Source of the DNA: Triparma columacea
Lineage: Eukaryota > Sar > Bolidophyceae > Parmales > Triparmaceae
Length of the DNA: 40,431 nt
NCBI GenBank assembly: GCA_030267965.1
Contig: BRYA01001487.1
Location: forward strand, 2,147 to 42,577
Reading direction: 5' to 3'
The number at the start of each line of letters is the position of its first letter. The stretch's first letter is position 1. The position numbers and the translations under genes are program-made. Below are positions 10,412 to 22,500 of this stretch, piece after piece. Below the pieces are notes generated by a model that worked only from the letters and a program-made list of their open reading frames with translations, was not told the DNA's origin and ran no database searches.

Positions 10412-13400
10412 TCAATTCTTCTTTTCCTCGTCCGCGTCGCTCTCCTCTTCTTCTCCGTCGCTTTCTTCTTCCTCGTCCCCGCTCTCTTCGTCCCCGCTCT
10501 CCTCCTCCCCACTTTCCTCTTCTTCCTCCTCCTCTCCCTCCCCCCCCTCTCCCTCCCCCTCCTGCTCCCCCTCCTCTCCCTCCCCGCCATCCCCACCCTT
10601 CTTTTTCTTCTTCCCGAAACCAAACTTTCCCAACATTCCAGCTCCCGCTTTTCCCCCTTTCTTCCCCTTGCCTTTCTTCTTCCCCTCCCCCCCCTCCTCC
10701 CCCTCCCCCTCCCCGTCCTCGTCCCCCTCCTCCCCGTCCTTTTTCTTCTTCCCGAACCCGAAGAAGTTCTTGATACCATCCGTAACGCCCCCGATCAATC
10801 CAGGTGGCGGTGGGCGAACCTTCGGCACGAACTCCAAGGGCGGCTTGTCTGCATCCAAAAGAAAGGCGGATATGCTCTCTAACCTCCTTAGCCTCCCCCC
10901 CGGACCGAGCGGCATCTTCTCCAGCTCGTCCCTGTGCTCGAACTTCATATTGCAAGTCTCGCACATTTGCCCCCCTTTGCAAAGAATACATATCCCTATG
11001 TTCTGCTTCGGGTCGCCCCTACCAAACTTCCCGTACTCGAGGGCGAACGTTTCGAACTGCCTCAAGATGTCGGCGTTGTAACTGTCACTCGCCACGGCCC
11101 TCTGATACGCCGTCTCTACGTCCCTAGGGTCCATGCTCGGGCGAATTACGGCACTGGTGACGTTCTTCCCCGCGGCCGCGAAGTTCACTCTCCCGACACT
11201 CCTGTTGATGCCGAAGATCCCGAAAACTTCCAGCATGCTGAAATGCAAAAAGTTGAAGCCCTCCAGCTGGACCCTTACGTACCTCCCCGTGATGTTCTCA
11301 GGGACCTGCCACGTCGAGAGCCTCTTGATCTCGCTCAGTCTCACCCTCGCCGCGCACATGTCCAAGCACTTCCTCAAATTGTCCCCCCCAACGCCATCCG
11401 GGAAGGGCTCCGGACTCACCATGATCCAGACCGGGAAGAGCCTCCCCGTAAACTTGTCTCTCGGCATGCTCATGTCTACGGGCTCATCCGTCCTATTCCA
11501 AAGCTTGATGGTATTGATAACAGCAAATTTCCCCAGGTCGACCTCCCACCAAGGCTGCGCGTCCTGCTGGGTGTGGATGCAGTCCCCGTCCGTCAACACT
11601 CCCTCGTTGCTTCCCTCCACGGCAATGAAGGCGTCCATGTCCCCGTAAACGCTACTCTGCCTGCAGGCTTTTTTGACGGCCAAGTTCTTGGGCGCCTCAT
11701 ACAAGCACTTGACAGGAATCGGAGAGTCAACAAAGAGCTCCTCAACATTCTGCCCGCAGCACCCGTTCCTGTTGTTGCCCCAGCAAAGCAGCTCTCCCTC
11801 GCTCGTGACCGCAGCCTGGTGTCCGAAACCCGAGCTGACCTGCCTGTACACGACCGCCATCTGCCCGGGCTGCGCCCTTAAGTTCTCGTAGTCGTCAAAC
11901 TCAGGACAGAACTTGCCCAGCACGTTGGCAGGACCGGCGACAAACACTTCGCCACCGCTGAGCGCCTTCATCTTCGCCCCCCCTCCACCGGTTACTTGGT
12001 CCTTGACCGCGGTCAAGGCTAGCGTCTGAAAGTACCCGCAGCTCACGTTCCCAAACGTCTTATGGAGCATTTTCTCGACCAAGACGGGGGAGTACTGGGT
12101 CACCATGTTTTCGACCCCGAGGCCCAACCTCCCGCCATCCCCGCAACCCCATACATACAACTCGCCCCCGCTCCCCACGCACGCGCTGTGGTTCGCGCCG
12201 CAGCTCACCCTCCTAATCTTCCTGCACTTGGGTATTATTACCCTGGTAGGAACGCTGCAGTAGCACTCCTGATTGCTCGTGAGCTTGCCGAGCCCCAGCT
12301 TCCCGCTACTCGCCCCCCCCCAAATGTAGAGCTCACCGCCGCTGACGATGGCCGCGCTGTGGCTGTACCCAGCGTCGGCCCTCACCACGGGCTTCCCCTG
12401 CAAGGCCTGAACGAGGGTCGGCCTGTTGGTGTCAGCCCTAGGGTTACCGCCCTCGGTATCGTCCAACCCGAGCCTGCCGCTGATTCCCATGCCCCACATG
12501 TACAACTGGCCGTTCTGGTGGATTACCCCCGCGTGATTGCTCCCTGCAAGAATGCTCACACAACTTGCGTAGCCCCTTGGCGTCTTGACCTCCGTTCCCC
12601 TCTCCGTGATTCCGCTCACTTCCATCTTGTAGCTGTTACCCCGCGGGGTGAAGAGAGGCAACGCGCCCTCCCTGCTCTTGTTGATGTGCTGGAACCACTT
12701 CTCGTAGCCCTCCTCAAGTTTCGTGTACTTCGCCTGCCTCTCGATTGTGCTCTTTGCGTAATCCTGGGCCATCTCCTCGGCCTGAATCTCCTTCAGTGGC
12801 CGCCACATGTCGTTGACCTCGAGCTTGATCTTGTTAGCCATGGTGTTCCTTTTCTTTGCCATGAGCTGCATAATCTCAATCTCAAGCTCTCTTATCTTCC
12901 TATGTGCTCTCTCCCCCAGCACCTTCTTCTCAAGGACAAAGTCCTTATGCAGAATGTCCACCATTTCATTTTTCGTCATGCCGCTGCAAGGCTTCCCCCT
13001 AACCTCCAGGGACAACTGGACCTCCTCGAACCTTACCTTCGGCATCAGGTCGCCCTTAATGTACTTCAACCTGTCCTCCGCTCCCGGGGGAGGCATCCAG
13101 TGGCCATAATACTGGACGACCAACTTGAGCTTGTCGGCTTCGATATCCTCCGGAGAGTCCAGGGTCGTCGCCTCCTCCTCCTCGGGAGACTTCTTATCTT
13201 CAGTCATCAAAAGCATTTTACTACGAGCAGTGGTGTCGCCCCTCCAGTTCGTTTGCCAGTAGCTATCCGGCTCAACCTCGTGCCACCAGTGATCGGTACC
13301 GCCCCAAGCAAAGATCTCCCCCAAGTCTGTAAGAGCAAACATAACGTTGTCGCTAATGGCAACCTCCTTGGTCCTCCTGCCCCACAGGGCGCACGTGTTC

Positions 13401-14855
13401 GAGGCAGCGTTAATTCCGTGAAAGGCAGACGTTGCCGCCTCGACTCTCGGATCTTCAATACCCATCGCCCCGGCATCCATCTCGGGCGTGGGCATTTCCG
13501 CGCCCTCCCCCTTACCCTTCTTCCCCTGGCCAATCTGTCCCGGTCTCACCCTCCTGAACCACAATTCGGTCATCTGATCGAACCCGTCCTGCTGGTAGCT
13601 CTTCGTCGACATATCCTTCTTCACAAAGCCATCAAACTGGTCGTAAGTACCCCCCCCGAACACGTAGACTTGCCCGGCGGTATCTAAGGCTGCTCGCAGC
13701 TCAACCTCCGCCCTTCTCTTTGCCTTAGCAATGTATTTACCCTTACTCGAGATGATGGCTTGCCACTTTCTCCACCTGTCGGCCTCAGCGAGGGCCATTC
13801 TCTCCTTCTCCTCTTCCTCGTCTAATATTGTCTCCAGCATCTTCATGAGCTGGTTTTTGGTCGCAAATTTTGGTATAGCCACCCCCCTGTCCAGAAGTTC
13901 CTTCTTTGTGTTCCCAACTCTGAGCCAAACTTGCTTGAACTCGGCATAGTCAATGAAGCCGGACCCGTCAGTGTCGTACTTTAGGAAGAGCTCCTCCTGC
14001 TTCTCGTCGCTCACCGCTAGGCCCAGGTACTCGAGTACGAAGAAGAACTCGTCCTCGTCAATCTGTCCTGTCCCGTCCTCGTCGAACATTTCGAATGCGT
14101 CCAGAGGCGTGAGGAGGGCGTTGGGTGCAAAGCCTGCAGCAGAGCACAGGGGAGGCGGAGGATTGTTAGTCAGTGTCGGTCAGTCAGTGGAGCTCGAGTA
14201 GCACACCATGGGCGCACATACCGCGCCGTTATGAGAGTCCTACTTACCCACGGGGTTACCACTATCAGGGTCACAGGCAAAGAGGGCGATCTTGAACTCC
14301 TCAAAGTCAATCTCCCCACTACCATCGGCATCGCACATTCTGAAGTACTTGAGCATCTTCGGTACACTCATCTTAATTCCCAAACGAGGCAACATCGCCC
14401 TGAACTCCTCGAAGCTTATCAAACCACTCCCATCAGTGTCAAATTCTTTGAACACATCCGCAGGGTCCATCTTGGCAAGGTTACCGATCAAGTCCGCCCT
14501 CTCGTCGTTGTTGGCAACTCCATCCCCATCCGCGCCTTCGTCATGGTCTTCGTCACTCACGTCGCTGTCGCCATCCCCAATAACAGTTCGAGCAGACTGG
14601 GCAGTCCTGTTGGCCTGTTCACCTCCCCTGACATCTGGGGTCTACGCGCGCTATTGTGTTAGTTCGAAGATCTTAAGCAAATGTTTGGACAGCCAGCCAA
14701 GCACGCAACGCCTGACTTACCATCCCCCTCCCAGGCACACCCCTTGCCCCGTCTGCTGGATCGAACTTGTCCTCCGCACTCTTTGCTTGCAAGGCGACGG
14801 CGTTTGCCGCATCGTTCGTTTCATTCGACTGCAACCTAGCCAAAGCGGACGACAT
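10412..14855 (-). CDS. EF-hand / RCC1 / discoidin multidomain protein
   Basis: Three exons, 14855..14721, 14641..14248 and 14133..10412 (GTAAGT donors; phases 0 and 1), about 1416 residues. Four canonical EF-hand loops lie at residues 113-124, 149-160, 194-205 and 230-241, each D-x-D-G-(S/T)-G with Glu or Asp at position 12, so Ca2+ binding is very likely. RCC1-type propeller strands (G-x-L-Y-x-W-G, G-H/Y-S/Q patterns) occur at ~330 and ~450, then as a main run at ~705-970. Between them is ~250 residues with a SAP-like motif (LEVRGKPCSGMTKNEM) and a charged coiled coil. An F5/8C discoidin-like domain follows (~990-1155; PWWEVDLGKFAVINTIKLWN), then a C-x2-C-x5-C-x2-C cluster (~1224) and a Gly/Glu/Lys low-complexity tail. 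No signal peptide. It is probably a cytosolic or axonemal Ca2+-responsive scaffold. Confidence 0.85.
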
Positions 14856-15035
14856 TTTGGAAACAAACTCCCGCCAAAGTCTGTTTTTAGTGGCTCTCTG
14901 CCTTGGAATTAGAAAGGACCAAAAGCCTAACAGATTTATTTTGTGAAGTTTCCACCTTATTTCTCTCCCCTAGGTACACATTTCCGATTTTTGGGACCCG
15001 TGCACTCCCCGTAAATATAATCCCCTCCCCCCACT
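14856..15035. promoter_or_regulatory. Short divergent promoter region
   Basis: 180 bp separates two divergent ATGs. It holds T-rich and C-rich runs, including a C-tract (about 15020-15034) directly before the + strand ATG. No TATA box in a usual position is certain. Confidence 0.4.
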
Positions 15036-17471
15036 ATGACGAACTACGACGGATCCCGCTTCCACCACTCCAAGCGGAGGGCACCCACCACCACGGCACA
15101 AAGCACCTGCATTTGGGCCTGTGAGATGTGCGGCTTTAAGTTCAACAAGGACCACGCTGTGAAATGCAAAACGTGCAGACACAAGGCCCCCGTTACACAG
15201 TTCGGAGTGAAGCTGACGGGCAACTGCTATATGACTGCAGTGTTTTCCGCAAGGCCACCCCAGAAGGTTGAGTTGATGAGGGCTTTCAATCCCATCTCGG
15301 GGGCAACCATAGAGGCCGTGCTAGACGGAACGAGTGACGTTCCGTTACAAACACGGATAATACGCACGTTCATTAGAGAACTAGGCACAACTCAGGTGAG
15401 GTTTAGCCCAAGAGAGGCCTCCAGCGACGAGAATTGCCTACAAAACCACGAACATAACCCGCTAACGTATGTTACCACACCACCAACGCAACACATTGAA
15501 ATCACCACAGGAGATTCGCGACGAGATTGTTGCCAAGTGCAGCGTTGTTTTGAGGGTTGACTACCCTCTCCCCGATGAGATAGCTGAAGAGCATGAAAGC
15601 GCCGAGATACTCGCCGAAAAGTTGGCCCACTTTGATTACAGCGATGCGTCCGCCGAGGAGGTGAGAATAGACAAAAGTAAAAGCAAAAAACAAACTGCAG
15701 TTCGCTACGACAACCCAACCCTAAACACTAACGCGACCCCTCTCCTCTCTCTCCGCAGGACGAGCTTCCGCTAGGCGTTGACATGACACCCTCGGAGACC
15801 TCATCTACTTATTTAGCAGACGAAGAGATGGCCTTGCTTGATGCACCCACGAGCCCTCTAGTTGGGGTGATATCCGGTGGTGGCGAGAGCGAGGGACACA
15901 ATCAAGTTGGCTTCACCGGTGCGAACCTTACCGTCCCTTCCAGTGCCAGCAGCGCGGGGAGGCTCGTCGGTTCAAGGTCAAACACGGCAGCCTCGCTTGC
16001 CTCCATTCAGTCGGAGGAAGACTCGATGGACTCTTTGCACCCCAACTCCCACCACAAAAAGTCCAAGACCAACCACCATGGTCACCACCATAAGAAGCGC
16101 AAGAAGAAGAATGACAGAGGAAAGCTCGACTTATTCGAGCAGGTGATGGAGAACGGAAAGGGCCTTGTTTACGACTCCTCTGTAGGTCAGTTTCGGGAGA
16201 GGAAGGGCCTCTCCAGGAGGGCGTCCATCTCCCCCGAACAGATGAAAGACCTTCACGGGGCCACTGACCATTTCCACTACGTCAAGTTCATGAAACGAGA
16301 GAAGGATGCCATGACGGTTAAGATGGATTTCCTCATGAAGGAAGCCGAGCAGGCATTGCACCACACCGCCCCAGACAACCTCACTAACGAGGAGATGGTG
16401 AAGAAACTCATGGCGCAGGGCAGCGTCCTCGAGAGCAGCTTAGAAAAACAGTGCGCCCTGTGCGAGAGAACGTTTAGGCCATGGAATCTTCCTGGATGCG
16501 TCCCATTCAAGGCTGTGGCTGAAAAGCGGAAGAAGAGCGGAGCGCCTTTTCCAAAGACGGACAGGCGCCTAGCCCAGTCACGTGTCTACGAGCCTGTCCA
16601 ACTCTGCCTTTTCTGCACGCAGTTTTTCACTGCCGACTTCTCGGACTACGTCGAGTACCACCTCGGTACGACCGCAATTCGAGACAAGGCTCTTGAGGTC
16701 GAAGACACGAGCGGGAAGAAGAACGAGCTCAACCCATCCATCACCAAGAGCCTCCAAGATTACTCTGAGAGAAAGGTCCTTAAGCAAGATTTCATTCGCC
16801 CTTCTTCCGCCTTCCTCCAAGAGATGGAACTCGACGCTCTTCGGGACAAAAAGTATCTTCCGAAGTTAATGTGTAACATGGGGGTCTCACTTGCGAGGGC
16901 CGTGCTCCCAGAAAACGCTCCAAAAAAGCTCTTCGTCCCAACCACGCAGCACGGCGGACTGGGTTCAGGCATGAGAAGGAAAAATAGGGCCACCGGCAGG
17001 GGCGCGGGGTTGAGCAAGAGCGGTCCTGTAAAGCTCAAGGCGCTCTCACAGGGGGGCAAGCATGTTAGCCGTCGGGAATATATTGTTGGGCAAATCAAAG
17101 AAAACCAGGACACACTATCCCCCATGTCCAAGAGCGCGAACCTGCGCAGTCAGTTCGAAGAGGCAGAAGGCAGGCTGAGACAATCGGGAATCAACCTCAA
17201 AGTTGGCTCAAACCTAAAGAGGGGCAGCGGCAAGAAGAGAAGGAAGAAGAAGGCGCAATCGTCCCAGTCCCAGCCTGCAAACACGCAGAGAAAACTCGAA
17301 GCCCTTCTGGCGGAGGACAACGAACCCGAAGAATCCCACAGGGAGAATATTAGGCCGGAAAACAATAGAAGACCGGGTAGGGGAGGACCGGGTCGGGGGG
17401 CGAGAGGAGAGAAGCCCGAATTTTCAGCGTATAAGGAAAGCATGAAGAAAGCTTCTTCTGTGTATGTGTAA
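15036..17471 (+). CDS. Protein with RanBP2-type zinc finger and a second Cys4 module
   Basis: Three exons, 15036..15395, 15511..15660 and 15759..17471 (GTGAGG and GTGAGA donors, phase 0), 740 residues. Residues 27-47 match a RanBP2-type finger: W27-x-C29-x2-C32-x4-N37-x6-C44-x2-C47, a fold that binds ubiquitin or single-stranded RNA. A second Cys4 module (C402, C405, C453, C456) has a 47-residue loop. Between them lies a Ser-rich disordered region, a His/Lys block (~residues 265-290) that could bind metal or nucleic acid, and a short charged helix. The C-terminal third is basic and disordered, with Arg/Gly (GRGGPGRGARG). RNA binding is a reasonable inference. TAATAAATAAA at the stop gives a likely polyadenylation signal. 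Confidence 0.8.
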
Positions 17472-17519
17472 TAAATAAACGACGACTACCAACATACAAC
17501 AACAGCGCCTACTTTTTGC

Positions 17520-18494
17520 TTATACGTAGAGTCCGTATGATATACTACTGCGCCACTCATGAATTATTCCGTCTGGGTGGGGCGCTAGGGAGCCTGTCGA
17601 GTTGAAGTAGAGGTCTTCTGAATAGTCGCTCCAAACAACTTCTTCCTCTCTCGCCAATCCTCTGTCCTTGTAGTCCCTCCAGGCCATAGCGACTTCGGCC
17701 TGATTTGTGTCGTCGACGAGGAGAAAGTGGAAAGATTCATTGCGCATCTGGCGAAAGTTCTCAAGGTCGCCAGTCGCGTGCTGGTACCGGTGGCCTCCGT
17801 CAACGAACAGCAGGTTGCAGCGCTCTTCGGGCCACATTTTATGAAATGCGGGTACGCTTTCGAGCGAGTCCCCCATGACTACTTGAAACCTCCCACTATA
17901 ACGCTTGCTGAGCCACGAAATGGCCTTCGCGCTGTAAGGATACTGCCCTAGTTCAAAAGAGAGTACACGGCGGACGCCGCTAGCGAGCCACAAGAGCGCA
18001 CTGTGGCCGGCATTAAACCCCACCTCACACACCGTATATACCTCCTCATGCTGCGCAAGGCGCTTCATGAGGCGGACCTTGTCAAGATAGGTGTGGCTCT
18101 TGCCTTCCACTGCTGTCATATTGACGCCTTCGGCCTTGAGGTGATCATCAAGCTCAGTACTGAGTTGATAAAACGCAACCAGGTGGGCATCGGCGACCTC
18201 CTTTGACACTGAATCAACGCAACCAGGGTCGGAGGAACAAAATCGTTCAGCAGTCAACAGAGGAGATTCATCAATATGAGAGATCAACGTACTCGGACAT
18301 CCTTGGCAATCATGACTACGAGCTACATCATCCCCGAAACCTGATATCTGCACCGAAACCCGCCCGGAGACAACAGAATCACTTGGAATTGTTGAAGTCG
18401 AGGAGTCCAGAGCATGGGTTTGGGGCAGGGTGAGGAGGAAGGGAAAGAGAAGCAATTGAGGGGAAGTGAGAACGAGAAAGAACTTGTTCAGCAT
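17520..18494 (-). CDS. Secretory-pathway class I SAM-dependent methyltransferase
   Basis: One exon, 324 residues. An ER signal peptide is clear (residues 1-28, Leu/Phe-rich, ending T-H-A). Then comes a Cys-containing region (C63, C66, C86, C92), and from ~residue 150 a Rossmann methyltransferase of the Methyltransf_24 type: motif I as C-E-V-G-F-N-A-G-H-S (156-165), an acidic end of strand 2 (S-F-E-L), L-F-V-D-G-G-H (motif III-like), and L-V-D-D-T. The D-G-G-H motif is shared with sugar and small-molecule O-methyltransferases. A luminal or secreted enzyme acting on a glycan or small molecule is plausible; the substrate cannot be told. I chose the ATG at 18494, which gives a clean signal peptide. 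Confidence 0.85.
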   Translation of the reverse strand: MLNKFFLVLTSPQLLLFPFLLTLPQTHALDSSTSTIPSDSVVSGRVSVQISGFGDDVARSHDCQGCPSTLISHIDESPLLTAERFCSSDPGCVDSVSKEVADAHLVAFYQLSTELDDHLKAEGVNMTAVEGKSHTYLDKVRLMKRLAQHEEVYTVCEVGFNAGHSALLWLASGVRRVLSFELGQYPYSAKAISWLSKRYSGRFQVVMGDSLESVPAFHKMWPEERCNLLFVDGGHRYQHATGDLENFRQMRNESFHFLLVDDTNQAEVAMAWRDYKDRGLAREEEVVWSDYSEDLYFNSTGSLAPHPDGIIHEWRSSISYGLYV

Positions 18495-18586
18495 CCCTAG
18501 ATTTTCAACTGGCAACCACCCTTATGGAGAAAGTGATTTATAACCACTTCTTCTTCTTCTCCCCATCCAAAAAACCTGTTTCCAAG
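18495..18586. promoter_or_regulatory. Very compact bidirectional promoter
   Basis: Only 92 bp separates the methyltransferase ATG from the favoured DUF202 ATG (29 bp if the upstream ATG at 18524 is used). It holds TTTATAACC at 18537-18545, TATA-like for the + strand, and a TTC-rich run. Both genes must share this control region unless signals lie within coding sequence. Confidence 0.5.
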
Positions 18587-19420
18587 ATGGACGAAACTAA
18601 AACAACACTGCATCTCAACATACTGTCTGGTTTCGATCGGGAGCATGTGTTCGCATCCACGCCAGCCCCAAAGTCACCGATCACAATATCTTTTTACCAA
18701 GGTTCCCGGGCAGAGGAACTCTCCTCGTCTGTGAAACAGGCAATCTTTGCGCTCCGCCAAACCTCTCCCCTGTCTCAGCGTCAACCTAACGAACAAATGA
18801 ACCCGTTGGAAAGCTGCACGTCCCTGAACGATGTCTCGTTCATCTTGGAGGACCCTAAGGATGGCTCCTTTGTGACCCTGAATGCATCAATTCCTGCCAA
18901 CACGACCCTCAACTGCCTACTCCTACCCCCCCCCCAGCCCTCGACGTCAGCCCCCCCTATTTCATTTTCTTCGCCCACTTCTCGAAACACTGCACTCGCC
19001 AATATATCTTCCTCCACAGGGAATGCAAATAGTATTCGTGCTGCAGTTGTGAAGTTCGAGAGAATAAACGCCCACCTAGCCAACGAAAGAACTTGGTTAG
19101 CTTGGATTCGTACATCTGTTAGTATTCTGGGCTGCGCATTTTCGTTCCTTAGCCTCGCCGACAAGGCAGAGCCGACTGTGGATTGGATGTGCATCGCCCT
19201 TGGCTGTGGGTTCGTTACCCTTACGTTGGTTACGTTCGGGACCGGCTGGGAGAGGTACAAAAAGGTCAAAACGCTACTCTCGCTTAGCATGGAAGATATA
19301 AATGAGAACTTTGAGCGCTTAGGGGTGGGGCACCAGGGTCGGTTCCTAGGCTTGCTTATCTTCCTAACGGCAATTCTGTACTATGTAGGCGGTCCAACAG
19401 AAATGTTGTGGGGTTTATAA
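18587..19420 (+). CDS. DUF202-family membrane protein with N-terminal extension
   Basis: One exon, 277 residues from the ATG at 18587, which has A at -3 and G at +4. An upstream in-frame ATG at 18524 would add 21 residues with no clear conservation. Residues ~157-275 are a DUF202 domain: the signature A-H-L-A-N-E-R-T-W-L-A-W-I-R-T-S, followed by three membrane segments (~180-192, ~202-220, ~253-268). DUF202 occurs in the yeast VTC (polyphosphate polymerase) complex membrane part and in bacterial YidH, so an acidocalcisome or vacuole membrane is possible. The first ~120 residues are alternately beta-like and Ser/Pro-rich; a ubiquitin-like fold is possible but unsupported. The SPX and catalytic tunnel domains of VTC4 are absent. 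Confidence 0.85.
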   Translation: MDETKTTLHLNILSGFDREHVFASTPAPKSPITISFYQGSRAEELSSSVKQAIFALRQTSPLSQRQPNEQMNPLESCTSLNDVSFILEDPKDGSFVTLNASIPANTTLNCLLLPPPQPSTSAPPISFSSPTSRNTALANISSSTGNANSIRAAVVKFERINAHLANERTWLAWIRTSVSILGCAFSFLSLADKAEPTVDWMCIALGCGFVTLTLVTFGTGWERYKKVKTLLSLSMEDINENFERLGVGHQGRFLGLLIFLTAILYYVGGPTEMLWGL

Positions 19421-19524
19421 TAAAGTAGAATGTAGTAGATTTTATAGCAGTAGTATTGAGGTCTTATTCTTTCCTCTTGTCAACCCTTCCCCCCGCCCTT
19501 TCCTGTTCTTTGAGTGAACACTTT

Positions 19525-22500
19525 TTACAGGAGTTTCGTTGCAGCGCTTTCAATTTTCTTCGAAATGTCGGCAACCGATCTGTCAAGCTCCTCGGCAATT
19601 TCCTTTTGGTTGTCTCCACTCAAAGTGTTCCAAAGGCTGATCAACTCCCCATCTACTACTTTCTTTGCAGGGAAGTAAGTTCCCCTGTATTTGCCAAAAT
19701 CCCTCCCAACAGGTCGGCTCGCCTTCTTGCGCAACTCATTCTGCAGGCCATTGAAGAATTCCACGTCATCCTTTGTCACAAGCGGCAACAGGGCACCGAT
19801 TTTCCCTGTGATGGTGACGTAGACGATGGCCTCTGCCCCTCCTTGAACCAAGCTGGCCTTCTTCACGCTGGTGATTATTTCCCCAGCGTGGTACTGGCAG
19901 AGGATCTCAAACTGCGCCCCGACCTTCCGCCCCCACAGCCCCGCGTCATCAACAACCACAGATTCCTCCACCGCGTTCTTTGGACTCCTCAAAACGAAAA
20001 CATTACCGAAGCGATCTGTAGCGCAGACGGTATCGACATCCAGGACACACATGCTCACAATACTACGAGGCATGGCATCTTCGCACACCAAATTCATGAC
20101 CTGCCTCCCGGGGTCGAACTTCAAAATCTGAACGCTCTCGCTCATACTCCCCACGTAAATCCTATCCCCGGCGCACGCGACGCACTTCACGGCCGTCCTC
20201 GAAACGACCTTCTCACACTTCCTAAGCAGCTGTTTCTTCCCCACATCGTAAAGCCTCAACATCCCTCCGCATCCCACCAATAGCTTGTTCTGGAACTGAG
20301 TCATGGAAAGGACGACCCCTCCTACCTTGGTCGAGTGGAGGAGGGAGAGCCTCCCATTCGTCACACGATAAATGTTAACGAAGTGTTCCTCGGCCTTGAC
20401 CGGGCGGAATTCCAATTTTTTGGAGACCCCTACAGCGAGGAGGACCTCCCCGAGCTGGGAAGCAAACTGGACGGCACAACAGGAGAGGGCGGCCTCGCTG
20501 TCCGAAAGCTCAAGCAGATCAACAGTAGAGGCAGTCTTCGGGTCAAGAAGGCGGAGGCAGGAACCCCACGACGACTTGGACGCAGGAATGGGGCCACGCA
20601 CGGTTGTGATAGTTTCAGCCCCCCCATCCGACTGCGAAGAGCGTAGCGAATGATTAGCGATGCGTTAGTTTTGCTTCACAAAATGATCATACCTTTCGTC
20701 TTGGTATTTGTCAAGTCCACGCTCACCTCCTCATTGTCACTATCGTCCATATCCATACCATCCTCCCCAACGGCCTTGGCTTTCGACCCTGCGCCCCCGT
20801 AAGTGGCTGCCTTGTGGTCCTCCGAGGAGTCGTTCGCGTCCGCTTCCACCACCGCGATCTTCCCGCTGATAAGGCAGGTCTGCCTCGGCGTGTACCTCAG
20901 GGGCACCACAGTCTCGTTGAAGACGCTCTCGATGTTCTCGATTGTCAGAATGTGGAGGGTGCTCCCGGCCGTGGCGATGATGCCCTCGTTAACGATCTCG
21001 GAGGAGAACCCGCAAACGTGGTCGAGAGTGGTGTAACTGAGGGGGGTAGTTGTGAGACTTCCAGTGTTGTTAGACACGAACGAAAGCCAAGGCCTCGAGG
21101 ACAAGAGCAGGGAGCAGATCTTTCCATCGACGACAACCCTGGTGGCCTCAACCTTCTTGGCTCCGAGGAAGCGCTTATTGGGGTTCCCGGCGAGGGCCCC
21201 GGTGGTGCTGTCAATAGTGGTCTGCTGCATGATGCCGTTCGCAGTCCCCACGTTGAGGACCTTGTCCACTGTGCCCTTCTCGTTGGCCATGTCGACGACG
21301 CATATGGAGGACGGCCTTCCCTGCACGACGGCAGAAGACCTATTGGAGAGGTAGTCCTGAGGAGACAGGGAGAGGACCCTGACAGTGTCGTCGACCCCGC
21401 CGAGAACGGCGAACATGGAGCGGTTCCTACCCTTAGGGATGACACCAATGTCAAGGCAAGTGACCTCGACGTCAAGGTCCTTCGTGACCTTCTCTGTAAG
21501 GTTCATAGCTTCGTCAAGCTCGAAGTAGCAAATCTCTCCGACCTGGGACTCGAAGGCGATGAGGACCTGGTTGGTGTTGCAGCTGGCGTGCTCGATCTTC
21601 TTGAGGCCAGGGCACTGCCAGTCCTTGAAGGTCTTCCCGTCGGCCTTGATGTGGCGGACCCCGTTGGGGTGGACTTGGACCATCCCGCCGTCAGCGAGCT
21701 TGCTGCAGGCGATCGTGGGGGCGTCAGTGACAAAGGCGGTGTCGGAGACTTCCTCCACGGACTCCCCGACCGAGAGTACTAGGGTGGCATCCTTGAAAGA
21801 AACCACAATGTACTTGTCGTCATTGTCCTCGCCCTTGACAGAGAAGATGGCGGAAGGGGTTCCGGGAAGGTCGGAAACTGCGAGCTGGTTGATGGCAGCG
21901 CCGTGGCGGAGTACCCTCACGGAGGACCTTGGGCCGCGCCCGCAGAGGGTGTACATTTGGGGGGAAACCTCGTTTCCGGTGTATTCACCGACCAGGAGGC
22001 CGGTGGTTGCAGCAATAGAATTGATGGTGTCGACGATCCTCATGTTGGAGAGAGTGGTGGACGGGGTGAAGGTAGGGGCGTGGGTGTTGGCGTTGGCGGT
22101 GCTATAGTCCCCCTTTTTGATGAGCTTGGCCGTCGCAACCGAGTCCATCTCGATAGAGCCTGGGAGGTCAATGATGGAGGGATTGAGCTGGTAAAGGATG
22201 TGATCCCCGAACTCGGCAGCGAGGAAGAGGAGGCCCATCTTGGTAACGTTGAGGGAAACGGCGAGGGGGAGGGTGTCGATTAGCTGAGCGCGGAGGCCTG
22301 TGACCTTGTCGTCGGAGAAGTTGATAGAGATCTTGTAGGCGTCGCCGAGCTCGGTCTGGCAGATGGCGAAGAATTTGTTCTTTTTCTGCTTGTGCACCGC
22401 AACCGAGGTCACCATGATGGGGGAGTCGGAGGGGTGGTGGGTCCGGCGGGGAAGTAGCACGCTAAGGGTGGGGGGGCAGGGTGGGAGGATCAGGATGTGC

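Noticed and set aside
12062..13687. 541-codon open frame on the plus strand
   Set aside because: Lies wholly inside the EF-hand/RCC1 gene's exon 3 on the other strand. No domain is recognisable and it is His/Pro/Leu-rich, as shadows of GC-rich exons are.
20693..20700. GTATGA donor as the end of SF3B3 exon 4
   Set aside because: It leaves phase 1, while exon 5 needs phase 0. The GTGAGC donor at 20726 fits.
20814..21782. 322-codon plus-strand open frame
   Set aside because: Complement of SF3B3 exon 4, whose protein is clearly conserved.
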